NCBI GenBank assembly: GCA_000302695.1
Contig: AMFN01000015.1
Location: forward strand, 174,332-238,331
Source of the DNA: Enterobacteriaceae bacterium LSJC7
GTDB lineage: Bacteria; Pseudomonadota; Gammaproteobacteria; Enterobacterales; Enterobacteriaceae
DNA length: 64,000 nt
Direction: 5' to 3'
The notes below the pieces were generated by a model. That model made no database searches, was not told the origin of the DNA, and saw only the letters and a list, made by a program, of their open reading frames with translations. Position numbers and translations under genes: made by a program. Position 1 is the stretch's first letter. Each line of letters opens with the position of its first letter. Positions 41,281 to 50,447 of this stretch are shown one piece after another.

Positions 41281-42018
41281 GTGACCGAGAATTTGATGAT
41301 GCCGACGGACCTGTCCGTCTGGGGCATGTACAACCATGCCGACATCGTGGTGAAAGCGGTAATGATTGGCCTGATTCTGGCCTCCATTGTTACCTGGGCG
41401 ATTTTCTTTAGCAAAGGTGCCAGTCTGCTGGGTCGCCAGCGCAGCCTTAAGCGAGAGCAGGAAATGTTAGCAGGCGTTCGCTCCCTGGACGAAGCGAGCG
41501 AAAAGGCGCAGGCCTTTGGCACTAACAGCCTGTCCCTGATGTTGATTAAAGAAGCGCAAAACGAACTTGAACTCTCCGCAGGCAGTGAAGACAACGAAGG
41601 TATTAAAGACCGCACCAGCTTTCGCCTTGAGCGCCGCGTGGCCGCGGTAGGCCGCCAGCTTGGTCGCGGCAACGGCTATCTTGCCACCATCGGCGCTATC
41701 TCGCCATTTGTGGGCCTGTTTGGCACCGTCTGGGGCATCATGAACAGCTTCATCGGTATTGCCCAGACCCAGACCACCAACCTTGCTGTTGTGGCACCCG
41801 GCATTGCCGAGGCGCTGCTGGCAACGGCTATCGGCCTGGTGGCGGCGATCCCGGCGGTGGTGATTTACAACATTTTTGCCCGTACCATCGGCGGCTTTAA
41901 AGCCTCGCTTAGCGACTCAGCCGCCCAGGTGCTTTTGCTGCAAAGCCGCGACCTCGATCTGGAGGCCAGCGCGCCGTCTCATCCGGTTCCCTCCGCTCAG
42001 AAACTGCGTTTAGGTTAA
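41281..42018 (+). CDS. exbB: TonB-complex energising protein ExbB
   Basis: Inner-membrane proton-channel subunit that powers TonB-dependent uptake of siderophores and vitamin B12. The 245-residue product has three membrane helices, near residues 20-40, 130-155 and 175-195, with TVWGIMNSFIGI and LATAIGLVAAIPAVV. Start GTG 41281 has GGAG 7 bp upstream and aligns with E. coli. A GTG six bases earlier is too close to that site. exbD begins 6 bp after the stop. Confidence 0.95.
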   Translation: MTENLMMPTDLSVWGMYNHADIVVKAVMIGLILASIVTWAIFFSKGASLLGRQRSLKREQEMLAGVRSLDEASEKAQAFGTNSLSLMLIKEAQNELELSAGSEDNEGIKDRTSFRLERRVAAVGRQLGRGNGYLATIGAISPFVGLFGTVWGIMNSFIGIAQTQTTNLAVVAPGIAEALLATAIGLVAAIPAVVIYNIFARTIGGFKASLSDSAAQVLLLQSRDLDLEASAPSHPVPSAQKLRLG

Positions 42019-42024
42019 TTATTC

Positions 42025-42450
42025 ATGGCGATGCATCTCAACGAAAATCGCGACGACGATGGCGAAATGCACGACATCAACGTCACGCCGTTTATCGACG
42101 TGATGCTGGTGCTGCTGATTATCTTCATGGTTGCCGCGCCGCTTGCGACCGTGGACGTGAAGGTCAACCTGCCCGCCACCAGCAGCCAGCCGGAGCCGCG
42201 CCCGGAAAAGCCGGTCTATCTGTCGGTGAAGGCCGATAAAACCATGTTTATCGGCAATGAGCCGGTGACGGCTGAAACGCTGGTGAATACGCTGGCAACC
42301 GTCACAGAAGGTAAAAAGGACACCACGGTTTTCTTTCGCGCGGACAAGAGCGTGGATTACGAAACGATGATGAACGTGATGGACCAGCTGCGTCAGGCCG
42401 GTTATCTCAAGATTGGCCTGGTGGGTCAGGAAGTGAATAAACCGAAGTAG
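42025..42450 (+). CDS. exbD: TonB-complex energising protein ExbD
   Basis: Partner of ExbB with a single N-terminal membrane helix that carries the essential proton-conducting Asp in VTPFIDVMLVLLIIFMV (Asp25), and a periplasmic domain. The 141-residue product equals the E. coli length. Second gene of exbBD, so it shares the Fur control inferred upstream of exbB. Confidence 0.97.
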   Translation: MAMHLNENRDDDGEMHDINVTPFIDVMLVLLIIFMVAAPLATVDVKVNLPATSSQPEPRPEKPVYLSVKADKTMFIGNEPVTAETLVNTLATVTEGKKDTTVFFRADKSVDYETMMNVMDQLRQAGYLKIGLVGQEVNKPK

Positions 42451-42474
42451 CATTCATGTTCAACATTTGTCTGT

Positions 42475-42500
42475 CAAAGGGGCCAACTGGCCCCTTTGTT
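42475..42500 (+). terminator. exbD terminator
   Basis: CAAAGGGGCC, loop AACT, GGCCCCTTTG, then TTG. The stem is strong and the T-run short. Confidence 0.65.
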
Positions 42501-42653
42501 GTGTCTGCAAGGCGGCGTTGCTGATGAGCCGCGGAGCAAATGCGCCTTCATAATAGCGCTTAGGACAAACGGGGCGGCATGGGCGGGTTGAGAGTGGGCT
42601 GGCGTGAGCAGATGCCGTTGCGCATCAGTCAGGCACCGTGAATGGCAAATGCC

Positions 42654-42683
42654 TGTAATAACGCTGCTTTCTTGCGCTATAAT
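42654..42683 (+). promoter_or_regulatory. Candidate yqhA promoter
   Basis: A perfect -10 TATAAT (42678-42683), 32 bp before the yqhA start, with a poor -35 (TGTAAT, 42654-42659) at 18-bp spacing. Confidence 0.45.
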
Positions 42684-42715
42684 TATCACACTTATTGCAC
42701 ATCATCAGGATATTC

Positions 42716-43210
42716 ATGGAACGTTTTTTTGAGAATGCAATGTATGCCACGCGCTGGCTACTGGCACCCGTTTATTTCGGTCTGTCACTGGCGCTGCTTG
42801 CGCTGACGGTGAAATTCTTTCAGGAGATTTTCCATCTCCTGCCTAACATCCTCACGACGGCGGAATCCGACCTCATTCTGGTGCTGCTGTCGCTGGTGGA
42901 TGTCACCCTGGTCGGCGGCCTGCTGGTGATGGTGATGTTTTCTGGCTACGAGAACTTTGTCTCGCGCCTCGACATCAACGCCGATAAAGAAAAACTCAGC
43001 TGGCTGGGTAAGATGGACGCCTCGTCGCTAAAAAGCAAAGTCGCGGCCTCGATTGTGGCTATCTCGTCTATCCACTTGCTGCGCATCTTTATGGACGCCC
43101 GCAACGTGCCGGACAATAAGCTGATGTGGTATGTCATTATCCACCTCACCTTTGTGGTGTCGGCGTTGATGATGGGCTATCTGGATAAAATCTCGCGCGA
43201 TAAGCACTAA
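42716..43210 (+). CDS. yqhA: UPF0114 membrane protein YqhA
   Basis: Inner-membrane protein of unknown function. The 164-residue product equals the E. coli length, with about four hydrophobic segments and the conserved stretches [14 protein letters not shown] and [23 protein letters not shown] 42716 ([14 protein letters not shown]) is preferred over an in-frame ATG 21 bp upstream. The gene converges on gpr, with a GC-rich hairpin between them. Confidence 0.93.
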   Translation: MERFFENAMYATRWLLAPVYFGLSLALLALTVKFFQEIFHLLPNILTTAESDLILVLLSLVDVTLVGGLLVMVMFSGYENFVSRLDINADKEKLSWLGKMDASSLKSKVAASIVAISSIHLLRIFMDARNVPDNKLMWYVIIHLTFVVSALMMGYLDKISRDKH

Positions 43211-43218
43211 CACCGCCT

Positions 43219-43243
43219 GCGGCCCGGCTAAACCGGGCCGCGC
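43219..43243. terminator. Hairpin between yqhA and gpr
   Basis: GCGGCCCGG, loop CTAAA, CCGGGCCGC, followed by a weak T-rich stretch. Probably terminates both convergent genes. Confidence 0.5.
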
Positions 43244-43247
43244 TGTG

Positions 43248-44288
43248 TTATTTGTCTGATGAGGCCTGCCACAGGTTAATCTGCCCGTCCTCGACGTGTC
43301 TGTCGATTTCCTCAAGCTCGCTGGCGCTAAAACTCAGGTTTGCCAGCGCCTGCACGTTCTCTTCAAGCTGCTCAGGGCGGCTTGCCCCAATCAGTACCGA
43401 CGTGACGCGCGCATCTTTTAACAGCCAGCTCAGCGCCATCTGCGCCATGCTCTGGCCGCGACGCTGCGCCATCTGGTTAAGGCGCCTCAGGCTTTGCAGG
43501 TTGGCGGGCGTCAGCATGTTCTCATTGAGGCCGCGCACTTTGTTACCTTCGCGCGCCATGCGCGAACCCTGTGGAATGCCCTGCAAATATTTGCCGGTCA
43601 GCAGCCCCTGCGCCAGCGGGGTAAAGGCAATACAGCCAGTGCCGTGTTCTTCCAGCGTAGCGAGCAGGCCGCTGGTATCAACCCAGCGATTAATCAGGTT
43701 GTACGACGGTTGGTGAATTAGCAGCGGCACGCCCTGCGCGTTGAGCAACGCCGCCATCTCGCGGGTGCGCGCCGGGGAGTAAGACGAAATCCCAACGTAC
43801 AGCGCTTTGCCGCTGTGCACCGCATGGGCCAGCGCCCCGGCGGTTTCTTCCATTGGCGTGTCTTCATCCACGCGGTGCGAGTAGAAAATGTCTACGTAGT
43901 CCAACCCCAGGCGTTGCAGGCTCTGGTCGAGGCTTGCCAGCAGGTATTTGCGCGAGCCGCCGCTGCCGTAAGGACCAGGCCACATGTCGTAGCCTGCCTT
44001 GGTGGAGATAATCAGCTCGTCGCGATACGCGGCAAAGTCCTCGCGCAGCAGGCGGCCAAAGTTCGTCTCCGCACTGCCCGGCGGCGGGCCATAGTTGTTG
44101 GCTAAATCGAAGTGGGTAATACCGAGGTCGAAGGCCTTGTGCAGCAGCGCACGCTGAGCGTCGAGCGTGCTGGCGTGGCCGAAATTGTGCCACAGCCCGA
44201 GCGACAGCGCGGGCAGGCGCAGGCCACTGCGCCCGCAGCGGCGATAGAGCATGGTTTCGTAGCGGTGTGGACTGGCAGCGTAAGGCAT
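43248..44288 (-). CDS. gpr: L-glyceraldehyde 3-phosphate reductase (YghZ)
   Basis: AKR14-type aldo-keto reductase that reduces L-glyceraldehyde 3-phosphate and methylglyoxal in E. coli. The 346-residue product has FDLANNYGPPPGSAE (Asp, Tyr), STKAGYDMWPGPYGSGGS (Lys) and FYSHRVDE (His), and ends NLWQASSDK. ATG 44288 is preferred over ATG 44294 because AAGGGA then lies 6 bp upstream and the length equals E. coli. Together with dkgA and yqhD this gives three aldehyde reductases in 9 kb. Confidence 0.95.
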   Translation of the reverse strand: MPYAASPHRYETMLYRRCGRSGLRLPALSLGLWHNFGHASTLDAQRALLHKAFDLGITHFDLANNYGPPPGSAETNFGRLLREDFAAYRDELIISTKAGYDMWPGPYGSGGSRKYLLASLDQSLQRLGLDYVDIFYSHRVDEDTPMEETAGALAHAVHSGKALYVGISSYSPARTREMAALLNAQGVPLLIHQPSYNLINRWVDTSGLLATLEEHGTGCIAFTPLAQGLLTGKYLQGIPQGSRMAREGNKVRGLNENMLTPANLQSLRRLNQMAQRRGQSMAQMALSWLLKDARVTSVLIGASRPEQLEENVQALANLSFSASELEEIDRHVEDGQINLWQASSDK

Positions 44289-44620
44289 AGTCATTCCCTT
44301 TGCAGGATTATTGTCATGCGGTTTCCTATCATAGGGCGTATTTCACGCGTCTGCCAGCCAGCAATCTTCTCGTCAAAATAAGAACTTACGAAAACTGCGC
44401 GGCTTTATAAGCATTATTTATATTAACTAGATCTACATTAAATTTTAAAATTTAATAAAAAATTTTAACAATAATAAAAAAGTGATATGTTGATCACGCT
44501 TTGACGCGTCTCCACGGTGCTTCTCCCGCGCCGCTCATCGCCAGTCAGAGAACCACTTTCTGAATGTCGGGTTTTATTTGTACATCTGCACCCGAAGCAT
44601 AAAAAATAAGAGGCAGAGAG
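44289..44620. other. AT-rich region upstream of gpr and mqo, with a 20-bp palindrome
   Basis: This 332-bp divergent region holds no plausible gene. It becomes very AT-rich from 44400 to 44490. A perfect 20-bp palindrome, ATTAAATTTT followed by AAAATTTAAT, lies at 44437-44456, and a weaker GTGAT-N6-ATCAC element at 44481-44496. The mqo start has AAGAGGCAGAGAG upstream. The region probably carries the mqo promoter and a regulator or nucleoid-protein site, but none could be named. Confidence 0.6.
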
Positions 44621-46246
44621 ATGAAAAAGTTGGCACCTGCTATGTCGCAAGACATGAAGCAGCAGGCAAACGCGGCACAGGCATCGTCCGTCGATGTGCT
44701 GCTTATTGGTGGCGGCATCATGAGCGCTACGCTCGGCACCTTTTTGCAGGCGCTGGAGCCGGACTGGTCTATCGAAATGGTGGAACGGCTCGACGGCGTG
44801 GCAAAGGAGAGTTCCAACGGCTGGAACAACGCGGGGACGGGGCACTCCGCACTGATGGAACTGAACTACACGCCAGAGCAGGCAGACGGCAGCATTGATA
44901 TTGACAAGGCCGTGAGCATCAACGAATCCTTTCAGATTACCCGCCAGTTTCTGGCATCTCTGGTGTGCAACGGCACCCTGCAAAATCCCTCATCCTTTAT
45001 TAACAGCGTGCCAGGCATGAGCTTTGTCTGGGGCGATGAAAATGTGAATTTCCTGCGTAAACGCTTTACTGCTTTGCAGCAAAGTACGTTGTTTCACGGC
45101 ATGGCCTATTCGGAAGATGCAGATGAAATCGCGCGTTGGTCGCCGCTGGTGATGGAAGGGCGCGATCCGCAGCAGAACATTGCCGCCACGCGCATAGGCA
45201 CAGGCACCGACATGAACTTTGGCGAAGTGACGCGCCAGCTGGTGGCCTCGCTTGCCAAAAAAGCGCACTTCACACTGAGCCTTAACAGCGACGTGTATAG
45301 CCTCAAACGCTGTACCGGCGGCTGGCAGGTAGTGATAAAAGATCTGAAAACCGGCGCACGGCGCACGGTACAGGCCGGATTTGTGTTTATTGGTGCCGGT
45401 GGTGCCTCGCTGACGCTGCTGCAAAAATCCGGCATCCCTGAGGCGCGCGATTATGCCGGGTTCCCGGTTGGCGGCGAGTTTCTGGTGGCTGAAAACCCGG
45501 AAGTGGTCAACCGCCACCTGGCGAAGGTGTATGGCAAAGCCTCGGTTGGCGCACCGCCGATGTCGGTGCCGCATCTCGACACTCGCGTGCTGGACGGCAA
45601 ACGGGTGCTACTGTTTGGGCCGTTTGCCACTTTCTCGACCAAATTCCTGAAAAGCGGGTCGCTGTGGGACCTGTTTGGCACCATCAACACCGCTAATCTG
45701 CTGCCCATGCTGCATGTCGGTAAAGATAACCTGAGCCTGGTGAAATACCTGGTAGGCCAGGTCTTGCAGAGCGATGAGGACCGCTTTGACGCCTTGCGCC
45801 AGTATTTCCCGCAGGCTAATCCACAGGACTGGCGGCTGTGGAAGGCGGGACAGCGGGTGCAGATAATCAAGCGCGACCCGAAAAAAGGCGGTGTGCTGCG
45901 TCTTGGTACTGAAATCGTACGTGACAAAGCAGGCAGTATTGCGGCACTGCTGGGGGCTTCACCTGGGGCTTCCACGGCGGCTCCCATTATGCTGCGTCTG
46001 CTGGAAAGCGTATTTCCACACAAGGTCGCCAGCGCGGCCTGGCAGATGACGCTGCGGGAGATTATCCCGTCTTACGGCAGTGCGCTTAACGGCAACGTTG
46101 CGGCAACGCAAGAGGCGCTTAGTTACACCAGCCGCGTGCTGGGGCTGGACAATCCGCCGCCGCCGTCGCGCCCGGTGTTGGCTCCTGCGCCCGACAGCAC
46201 GGTCGCGCAGCCACAACCTAACACGGTGGCCGATATCGCGCTGTAA
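44621..46246 (+). CDS. mqo: Malate:quinone oxidoreductase
   Basis: FAD-dependent peripheral membrane enzyme that oxidises malate to oxaloacetate and passes electrons to the quinone pool. The 541-residue product (E. coli 548) has the Rossmann motif [13 protein letters not shown] near 27-39, [20 protein letters not shown] near 64-83 and the C-terminal IPSYG. A Pro/Ala-rich tail ends the protein. In E. coli mqo is elsewhere on the chromosome. Here it stands alone between gpr and yghX with its own terminator. Confidence 0.95.
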   Translation: MKKLAPAMSQDMKQQANAAQASSVDVLLIGGGIMSATLGTFLQALEPDWSIEMVERLDGVAKESSNGWNNAGTGHSALMELNYTPEQADGSIDIDKAVSINESFQITRQFLASLVCNGTLQNPSSFINSVPGMSFVWGDENVNFLRKRFTALQQSTLFHGMAYSEDADEIARWSPLVMEGRDPQQNIAATRIGTGTDMNFGEVTRQLVASLAKKAHFTLSLNSDVYSLKRCTGGWQVVIKDLKTGARRTVQAGFVFIGAGGASLTLLQKSGIPEARDYAGFPVGGEFLVAENPEVVNRHLAKVYGKASVGAPPMSVPHLDTRVLDGKRVLLFGPFATFSTKFLKSGSLWDLFGTINTANLLPMLHVGKDNLSLVKYLVGQVLQSDEDRFDALRQYFPQANPQDWRLWKAGQRVQIIKRDPKKGGVLRLGTEIVRDKAGSIAALLGASPGASTAAPIMLRLLESVFPHKVASAAWQMTLREIIPSYGSALNGNVAATQEALSYTSRVLGLDNPPPPSRPVLAPAPDSTVAQPQPNTVADIAL

Positions 46247-46251
46247 ACCAG

Positions 46252-46276
46252 ACCGGGGCCGTGGCCCCGGTTTTTG
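46252..46276 (+). terminator. mqo terminator
   Basis: ACCGGGGCC, loop GT, GGCCCCGGT, then T-run. Confidence 0.85.
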
Positions 46277-46363
46277 TAGTGCGGCGTTGAATAGCAGCGC
46301 GCCGTCCGGCTTTCTTCTACACTAGCAGGGACCTTCACCGACGCGGCTTAGAGGAAACCTGCT

Positions 46364-47251
46364 ATGACCCGACTGACGGCTAAAGACTTCCCCCAGGAAC
46401 TGCTCGACTACTACGACTACTACGCCCACGGCAAAATCACCAAACGCGAATTTCTTAACAAGGCTGCAAAGTACGCGGTAGGCGGCATCAGCGCGCTGGC
46501 GCTGTTCAATTCGCTCAAGCCCAACTACGCGCTGGCCGAGCAGGTGGAATTTACCGACCCGGATATTGTGGCGCAGTACATTCGCTATCCGTCACCCAAC
46601 GGCCACGGCGAGGTGCGCGCCTACCAGGTCGCCCCGGCAAAGGCGACAGGCAAAGTGGCGGGTGTGGTGGTGGTGCATGAGAACCGTGGGCTGAACCCGT
46701 ATATAGAGGACGTGGCGCGCCGGGTGGCGAAGGCAGGCTATATTGCACTGGCGCCGGACGGGTTGAGTTCCGTGGGCGGTTATCCGGGTAATGACGATAA
46801 AGGGCGCGAACTGCAACAGCAGGTTGACCCAACGAAGCTGATGAACGACTTCTTTGCTGCCGTGGAGTTTTTGATGAAGCATGAGGCTACGACTGGCAAA
46901 GTGGGCATCACCGGTTTTTGCTACGGTGGTGGCGTAGCCAATGCCGCTGCGGTGGCTTACCCGGAGCTTGCGTGTGCGGTGCCGTTTTATGGCCGCCAGC
47001 CGCCGGTGGCCGATGTCCCCAAAATCAACGCACCGCTGCTGCTTCATTACGCCGAGCGCGATGAGCGCATTAACGAAGGCTGGCCTGTGTATGAGGCCGC
47101 GCTGAAGGCCAACAACAAGGTCTATCAGGGCTGGATTTATCCCGGTACTAACCACGGTTTTCACAACGACTCAACGCCGCGCTACGACAAAGCGGCGGCA
47201 GAACTGGCGTGGGAGCGCACGCTCGCCTGGTTTAAGCAGTATCTGGTCTGA
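46364..47251 (+). CDS. yghX: Dienelactone hydrolase-family protein YghX, possibly Tat-exported
   Basis: Alpha/beta hydrolase of the dienelactone hydrolase family, substrate unknown. The 295-residue product shows VVVVHENRGLNPYIEDVARR, the Cys-nucleophile motif GFCYGGG (about 184-190), an Asp in AERDERIN and a His in GTNHGFHND. The N-terminus has TKREFLN at 26-32, then a hydrophobic stretch (YAVGGISALALF) and an ALA cleavage-like site near 56-58. This resembles a Tat signal with Lys-Arg in place of Arg-Arg. The gene is intact, whereas I recall the K-12 copy as disrupted. Confidence 0.88.
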   Translation: MTRLTAKDFPQELLDYYDYYAHGKITKREFLNKAAKYAVGGISALALFNSLKPNYALAEQVEFTDPDIVAQYIRYPSPNGHGEVRAYQVAPAKATGKVAGVVVVHENRGLNPYIEDVARRVAKAGYIALAPDGLSSVGGYPGNDDKGRELQQQVDPTKLMNDFFAAVEFLMKHEATTGKVGITGFCYGGGVANAAAVAYPELACAVPFYGRQPPVADVPKINAPLLLHYAERDERINEGWPVYEAALKANNKVYQGWIYPGTNHGFHNDSTPRYDKAAAELAWERTLAWFKQYLV

Positions 47252-47653
47252 GAGCGCGCAAAACCGTGCCGGGGGCAGACCCGCTCCTGGTAACGACACA
47301 GGCGACAGTACGCTAAGCGGCTGTCGTCTGGCCTGGTGTAGACAGCGTGCTTTCACGTTAAATAAAACAAAACCCAGCCTGTATAACAATTCAATACTTG
47401 CGGCTGATTAAAAGATTTACTCTTATTTTCCAGGTTTATTAAGGTTATTTCTCTTTATTTCAGTGGTAGGCAAAATATCTGTGCGTGGCAATAAGCTTGT
47501 CTGCTCGCACGCTTATTTAAGTCGTTGGCAGAATGGATTTAATTCGATTTTGTCAGGCCGTATTGCAGTGCTAACCTGGTGTTTTCCTTTTTATATTGCC
47601 GTGCTGCAGTGACGTTGCGGCGGGCGGAATTAATCATCACAAGGAGAATAACA
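47252..47653. other. Leader region of the carboxylesterase gene
   Basis: About 400 bp without a supported gene. It is AT-rich between 47355 and 47560 compared with the flanks, which suggests promoter and regulatory DNA, but no known operator was recognised. An AAGGAG site at 47641-47646 serves the downstream GTG start. Confidence 0.5.
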
Positions 47654-49381
47654 GTGAGGAAATATCTGGCGAGAATGAAAGGGGCCTGGTTTGGGGCGCT
47701 GATTCTTTTACTTTGCGCCTGCGACCATCCGGCAGAAACCCGGGCAACGCCGCAAAATCCAGCGGGTGAAACCTCTCCCTTAGTGCGAGAAACGCACTCT
47801 GGCAGTGTGCAGGGCAAAGCGCAAGGCAATGTACTGGTCTGGCTTGGCATCCCTTACGGCGGCGATACATCAGGCGCAGCGCGCTGGACAGCGCCGGTTG
47901 ATCCGCAGCCCTGGAGTGAGGTGCTGGATGCCACTACCTCCGGTGCGGTTGCGCTGCAAAGTGGTTCAGGGGGTGTGAGTGGTTCTGAAAATGCGCTTAA
48001 CCTGGATATTTATCGCCCGAATAATGACGCAAAAAACCTGCCGGTGATGGTGTATGTCCACGGTGGCAATAACCAGACCGGTTTATCAGAAGAAATTTCC
48101 GGCGTGTCTTTTGTTGAGCGGCATAACGCCATTGTTGTCTCGGTAAATTATCGCCTTGGGCCGCTCGGATTTAATCCGCTACCCGCGTTAAAAACAGGAA
48201 ATGACGCAGCAGAAGATTCCGGTAATTATGCGCTGCTTGATATCAATAAAGCGCTGGAATGGGTGAAAGCCAATATTGAACAGTTTGGCGGTGATGCCGG
48301 GAATATTACTGTTGCCGGTTTTTCAGCGGGCGGTCGCGACGTCATGGCAATGCTGATTTCACCGCTGTTTAACGGCAAATTTGAAAAAGCGATTTCCTTT
48401 AGCGGTGGCATGACCGTTGCCGATGAAGCCAAAAGCCAGCAGGTGTTTGCCCAGGCGCTGGCGCCGCTGGTGGTGGAAGATGGCGTGAAAGCGAACCTTG
48501 AGCAGGCCCGGGCGTGGCTGTTAACGCCGGGCAGCGACGTGCGCGATTATCTCTATGCTCTGGCGGGAGAGCGCCTGGTGGCGCTGATGGGCAATGCCAG
48601 CATCAGAATGAGCGTGTTCCCGCATCTCTATAACGACGGCTACGTTATTCCGAAAGAGGGCTTTGATAGCGCAAACTACAACTCGGTGCCGCTGCTGATG
48701 CTCTCCGGCGAGCAGGAGTTTTCACTGTTCAGCCGCTTCGACCGGTATTTTTCCAGCGCCATTGCCGATGGCTCAATCAATAGCGATGAGAACGTCTCAA
48801 AGCAGTACGACTTTGTGAACCACTACGGTGGCCAGCTTTACAGCCTGTTTAACCTGCAAGACTCGGCGCAAAAGATGGCGGCAAACTACCACGCGCCAAT
48901 TTACGGTATGGAAATCCTGTTTGGCGAAGATAGTGCCGTTGTCGGTGAAAAAATGGCGGTATTTGGCTCTTTTCACGGCGTGTTTGTGCCGCTGCTGGAT
49001 ACCGACAGCCAGAACTACACCGGGCTGGTAGGCGATGCCTACGCCTCTGACGGGGCCAAAAAACTGAGCGCGCTGTTCCAGGATTATATTTATGCGTTTA
49101 TCGCCAGCGGTGACCCGAACGGAGAAGGACTGACTGCCTGGGCCGCGTGGCAGCCGCAGGCAGAAGAGAACATTTTATTCCTCGATGCCGACACAACGAC
49201 GGCCCGCGCGTTTATGGGCAAAAAAGCCTTTAGCTATGAGAGCGTGCTGGAGAGTATTGAGGCTGACGACTCGATAAGCGCAGAGCAAAAAACGGCGCTG
49301 TTGGCGCAGGTAATGAGCGGGCGTTGGTTCAGCAAGGCGCTGGATGAGAAATACGGCAACCTGAGCGAGTTCGATCGCTAG
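47654..49381 (+). CDS. Type-B carboxylesterase lipoprotein
   Basis: Envelope-anchored carboxylesterase of the cholinesterase/para-nitrobenzyl esterase family, substrate unknown. The 575-residue product starts at GTG 47654 with AAGGAG 7 bp upstream. The signal peptide ends in LLLCACD. Cys23 is the likely lipidated residue and is followed by Asp, the inner-membrane retention signal, although Cys21 is also possible. YVHGGNN supplies the oxyanion hole, GFSAGG the nucleophile (about Ser224) and GSFHG the His (about His441), with an acid near Glu353. No E. coli counterpart is known to me at this locus. It stands alone between yghX and yghU. Confidence 0.85.
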   Translation: MRKYLARMKGAWFGALILLLCACDHPAETRATPQNPAGETSPLVRETHSGSVQGKAQGNVLVWLGIPYGGDTSGAARWTAPVDPQPWSEVLDATTSGAVALQSGSGGVSGSENALNLDIYRPNNDAKNLPVMVYVHGGNNQTGLSEEISGVSFVERHNAIVVSVNYRLGPLGFNPLPALKTGNDAAEDSGNYALLDINKALEWVKANIEQFGGDAGNITVAGFSAGGRDVMAMLISPLFNGKFEKAISFSGGMTVADEAKSQQVFAQALAPLVVEDGVKANLEQARAWLLTPGSDVRDYLYALAGERLVALMGNASIRMSVFPHLYNDGYVIPKEGFDSANYNSVPLLMLSGEQEFSLFSRFDRYFSSAIADGSINSDENVSKQYDFVNHYGGQLYSLFNLQDSAQKMAANYHAPIYGMEILFGEDSAVVGEKMAVFGSFHGVFVPLLDTDSQNYTGLVGDAYASDGAKKLSALFQDYIYAFIASGDPNGEGLTAWAAWQPQAEENILFLDADTTTARAFMGKKAFSYESVLESIEADDSISAEQKTALLAQVMSGRWFSKALDEKYGNLSEFDR

Positions 49382-49446
49382 TTGTGAGTTGTGATAGCGT
49401 GGTTTAGACCAGCGTGCGGCAGACAGTAAAGCCCGCGTTTCAGGCA

Positions 49447-49478
49447 AAGAAAACGGGAACCTGAGGGTTCCCGTTTAT
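49447..49478. terminator. Bidirectional terminator between the carboxylesterase gene and yghU
   Basis: AAACGGGAACC, loop TGAG, GGTTCCCGTTT, a perfect 11-bp stem flanked by A and T. Confidence 0.75.
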
Positions 49479-49501
49479 GACTTGCGCAAAGTACCCGGTA
49501 A

Positions 49502-50368
49502 TTATTTCTGCTTCTTATCTTCTGTCTGCGTATCAAAATCCGACGCATCGTGACGTTCGTGTAGCTGCTCGTTGAGCGGACCGAAGGTACGGTTAACGAT
49601 GCGACCGCGCTTGACCGCCGGGCGCTCGCCGATTTCTTTTGCCCAGCGCAGCACGTTGGTGTAGTTCCCGGCATCCAGGAACTCGGCGGCGTTGTAGACA
49701 CCGCCGGTCACCAGGTTGCCATACCACGGCCAGGTGGCGATGTCGGCAATGGTGTATTGCTCGCCTGCCATGTAGCGGTGGTGCGCAAGCTGGCGGTCCA
49801 GCACGTCGAGCAGGCGTTTGGCTTCCATGGTGAAGCGGTCAATGGCGTACTCAATTTTAAATGGCGCGTAATTGTAGAAGTGACCGAAGCCGCCGCCAAT
49901 ATACGGGGCAGAGCCTTGCAGCCAGAACAGCCAGTTAAGGGTTTCCGTGCGCCCGGCAAGGTCGGCTGGCAGGAAATGGCCGAACTTCTCAGCCAGATAC
50001 AGCAAAATAGCGCCTGACTCAAACACGCGTACCGGCGGGTTCACGGAGTGGTCCATCAGTGCCGGGATTTTTGAGTTTGGGTTCACTTCCACAAACCCGC
50101 TGGAAAACTGGTCGCCCTCGCCAATGCGAATCAGGTGTGCGTCGTACTCCGCACCGTTCACGCCTGCGGCCAGTAGCTCCTCCAGCATAATCGTCACTTT
50201 TTGGCCGTTAGGTGTGGCAAGGGAGTACAGCTGGAGCGGGTGTTTGCCCACCGGCAGCGTTTTGTCATGAGTCGGGCCAGCGATAGGGCGGTTGATGCTC
50301 GACCAGGTGCCGCCATCCTGTTGATTCCATTTCCAGACTTTGGGCGGCTGATACTGTTGTTCAGACAT
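49502..50368 (-). CDS. yghU: GST-like disulfide-bond oxidoreductase YghU
   Basis: Nu-class glutathione transferase-like protein with disulfide-bond reductase activity toward small substrates. The 288-residue product equals the E. coli length. It has a long N-terminal extension, a thioredoxin-like domain (about 45-130: PLQLYSLATPNGQKVTIMLE, NPNSKIPAL) and an all-helical C-terminal domain (YTIADIATWPWYG). It lies directly downstream, in the same direction, of the MetQ-like gene with a 79-bp gap. Confidence 0.95.
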   Translation of the reverse strand: MSEQQYQPPKVWKWNQQDGGTWSSINRPIAGPTHDKTLPVGKHPLQLYSLATPNGQKVTIMLEELLAAGVNGAEYDAHLIRIGEGDQFSSGFVEVNPNSKIPALMDHSVNPPVRVFESGAILLYLAEKFGHFLPADLAGRTETLNWLFWLQGSAPYIGGGFGHFYNYAPFKIEYAIDRFTMEAKRLLDVLDRQLAHHRYMAGEQYTIADIATWPWYGNLVTGGVYNAAEFLDAGNYTNVLRWAKEIGERPAVKRGRIVNRTFGPLNEQLHERHDASDFDTQTEDKKQK

Positions 50369-50447
50369 AATGTTATTCGCCTTTTGTTCGTTGTGTGTGC
50401 TGGAAGTGTAGCAGCAGCGGCGGGGGCGCTATTAACCCCCGGAGCTA

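Noticed and set aside
44481-44496. CRP-like element GTGAT-N6-ATCAC upstream of mqo
   Set aside because: The spacing between GTGA and TCAC is 8, not 6, so it is not a standard CRP site.
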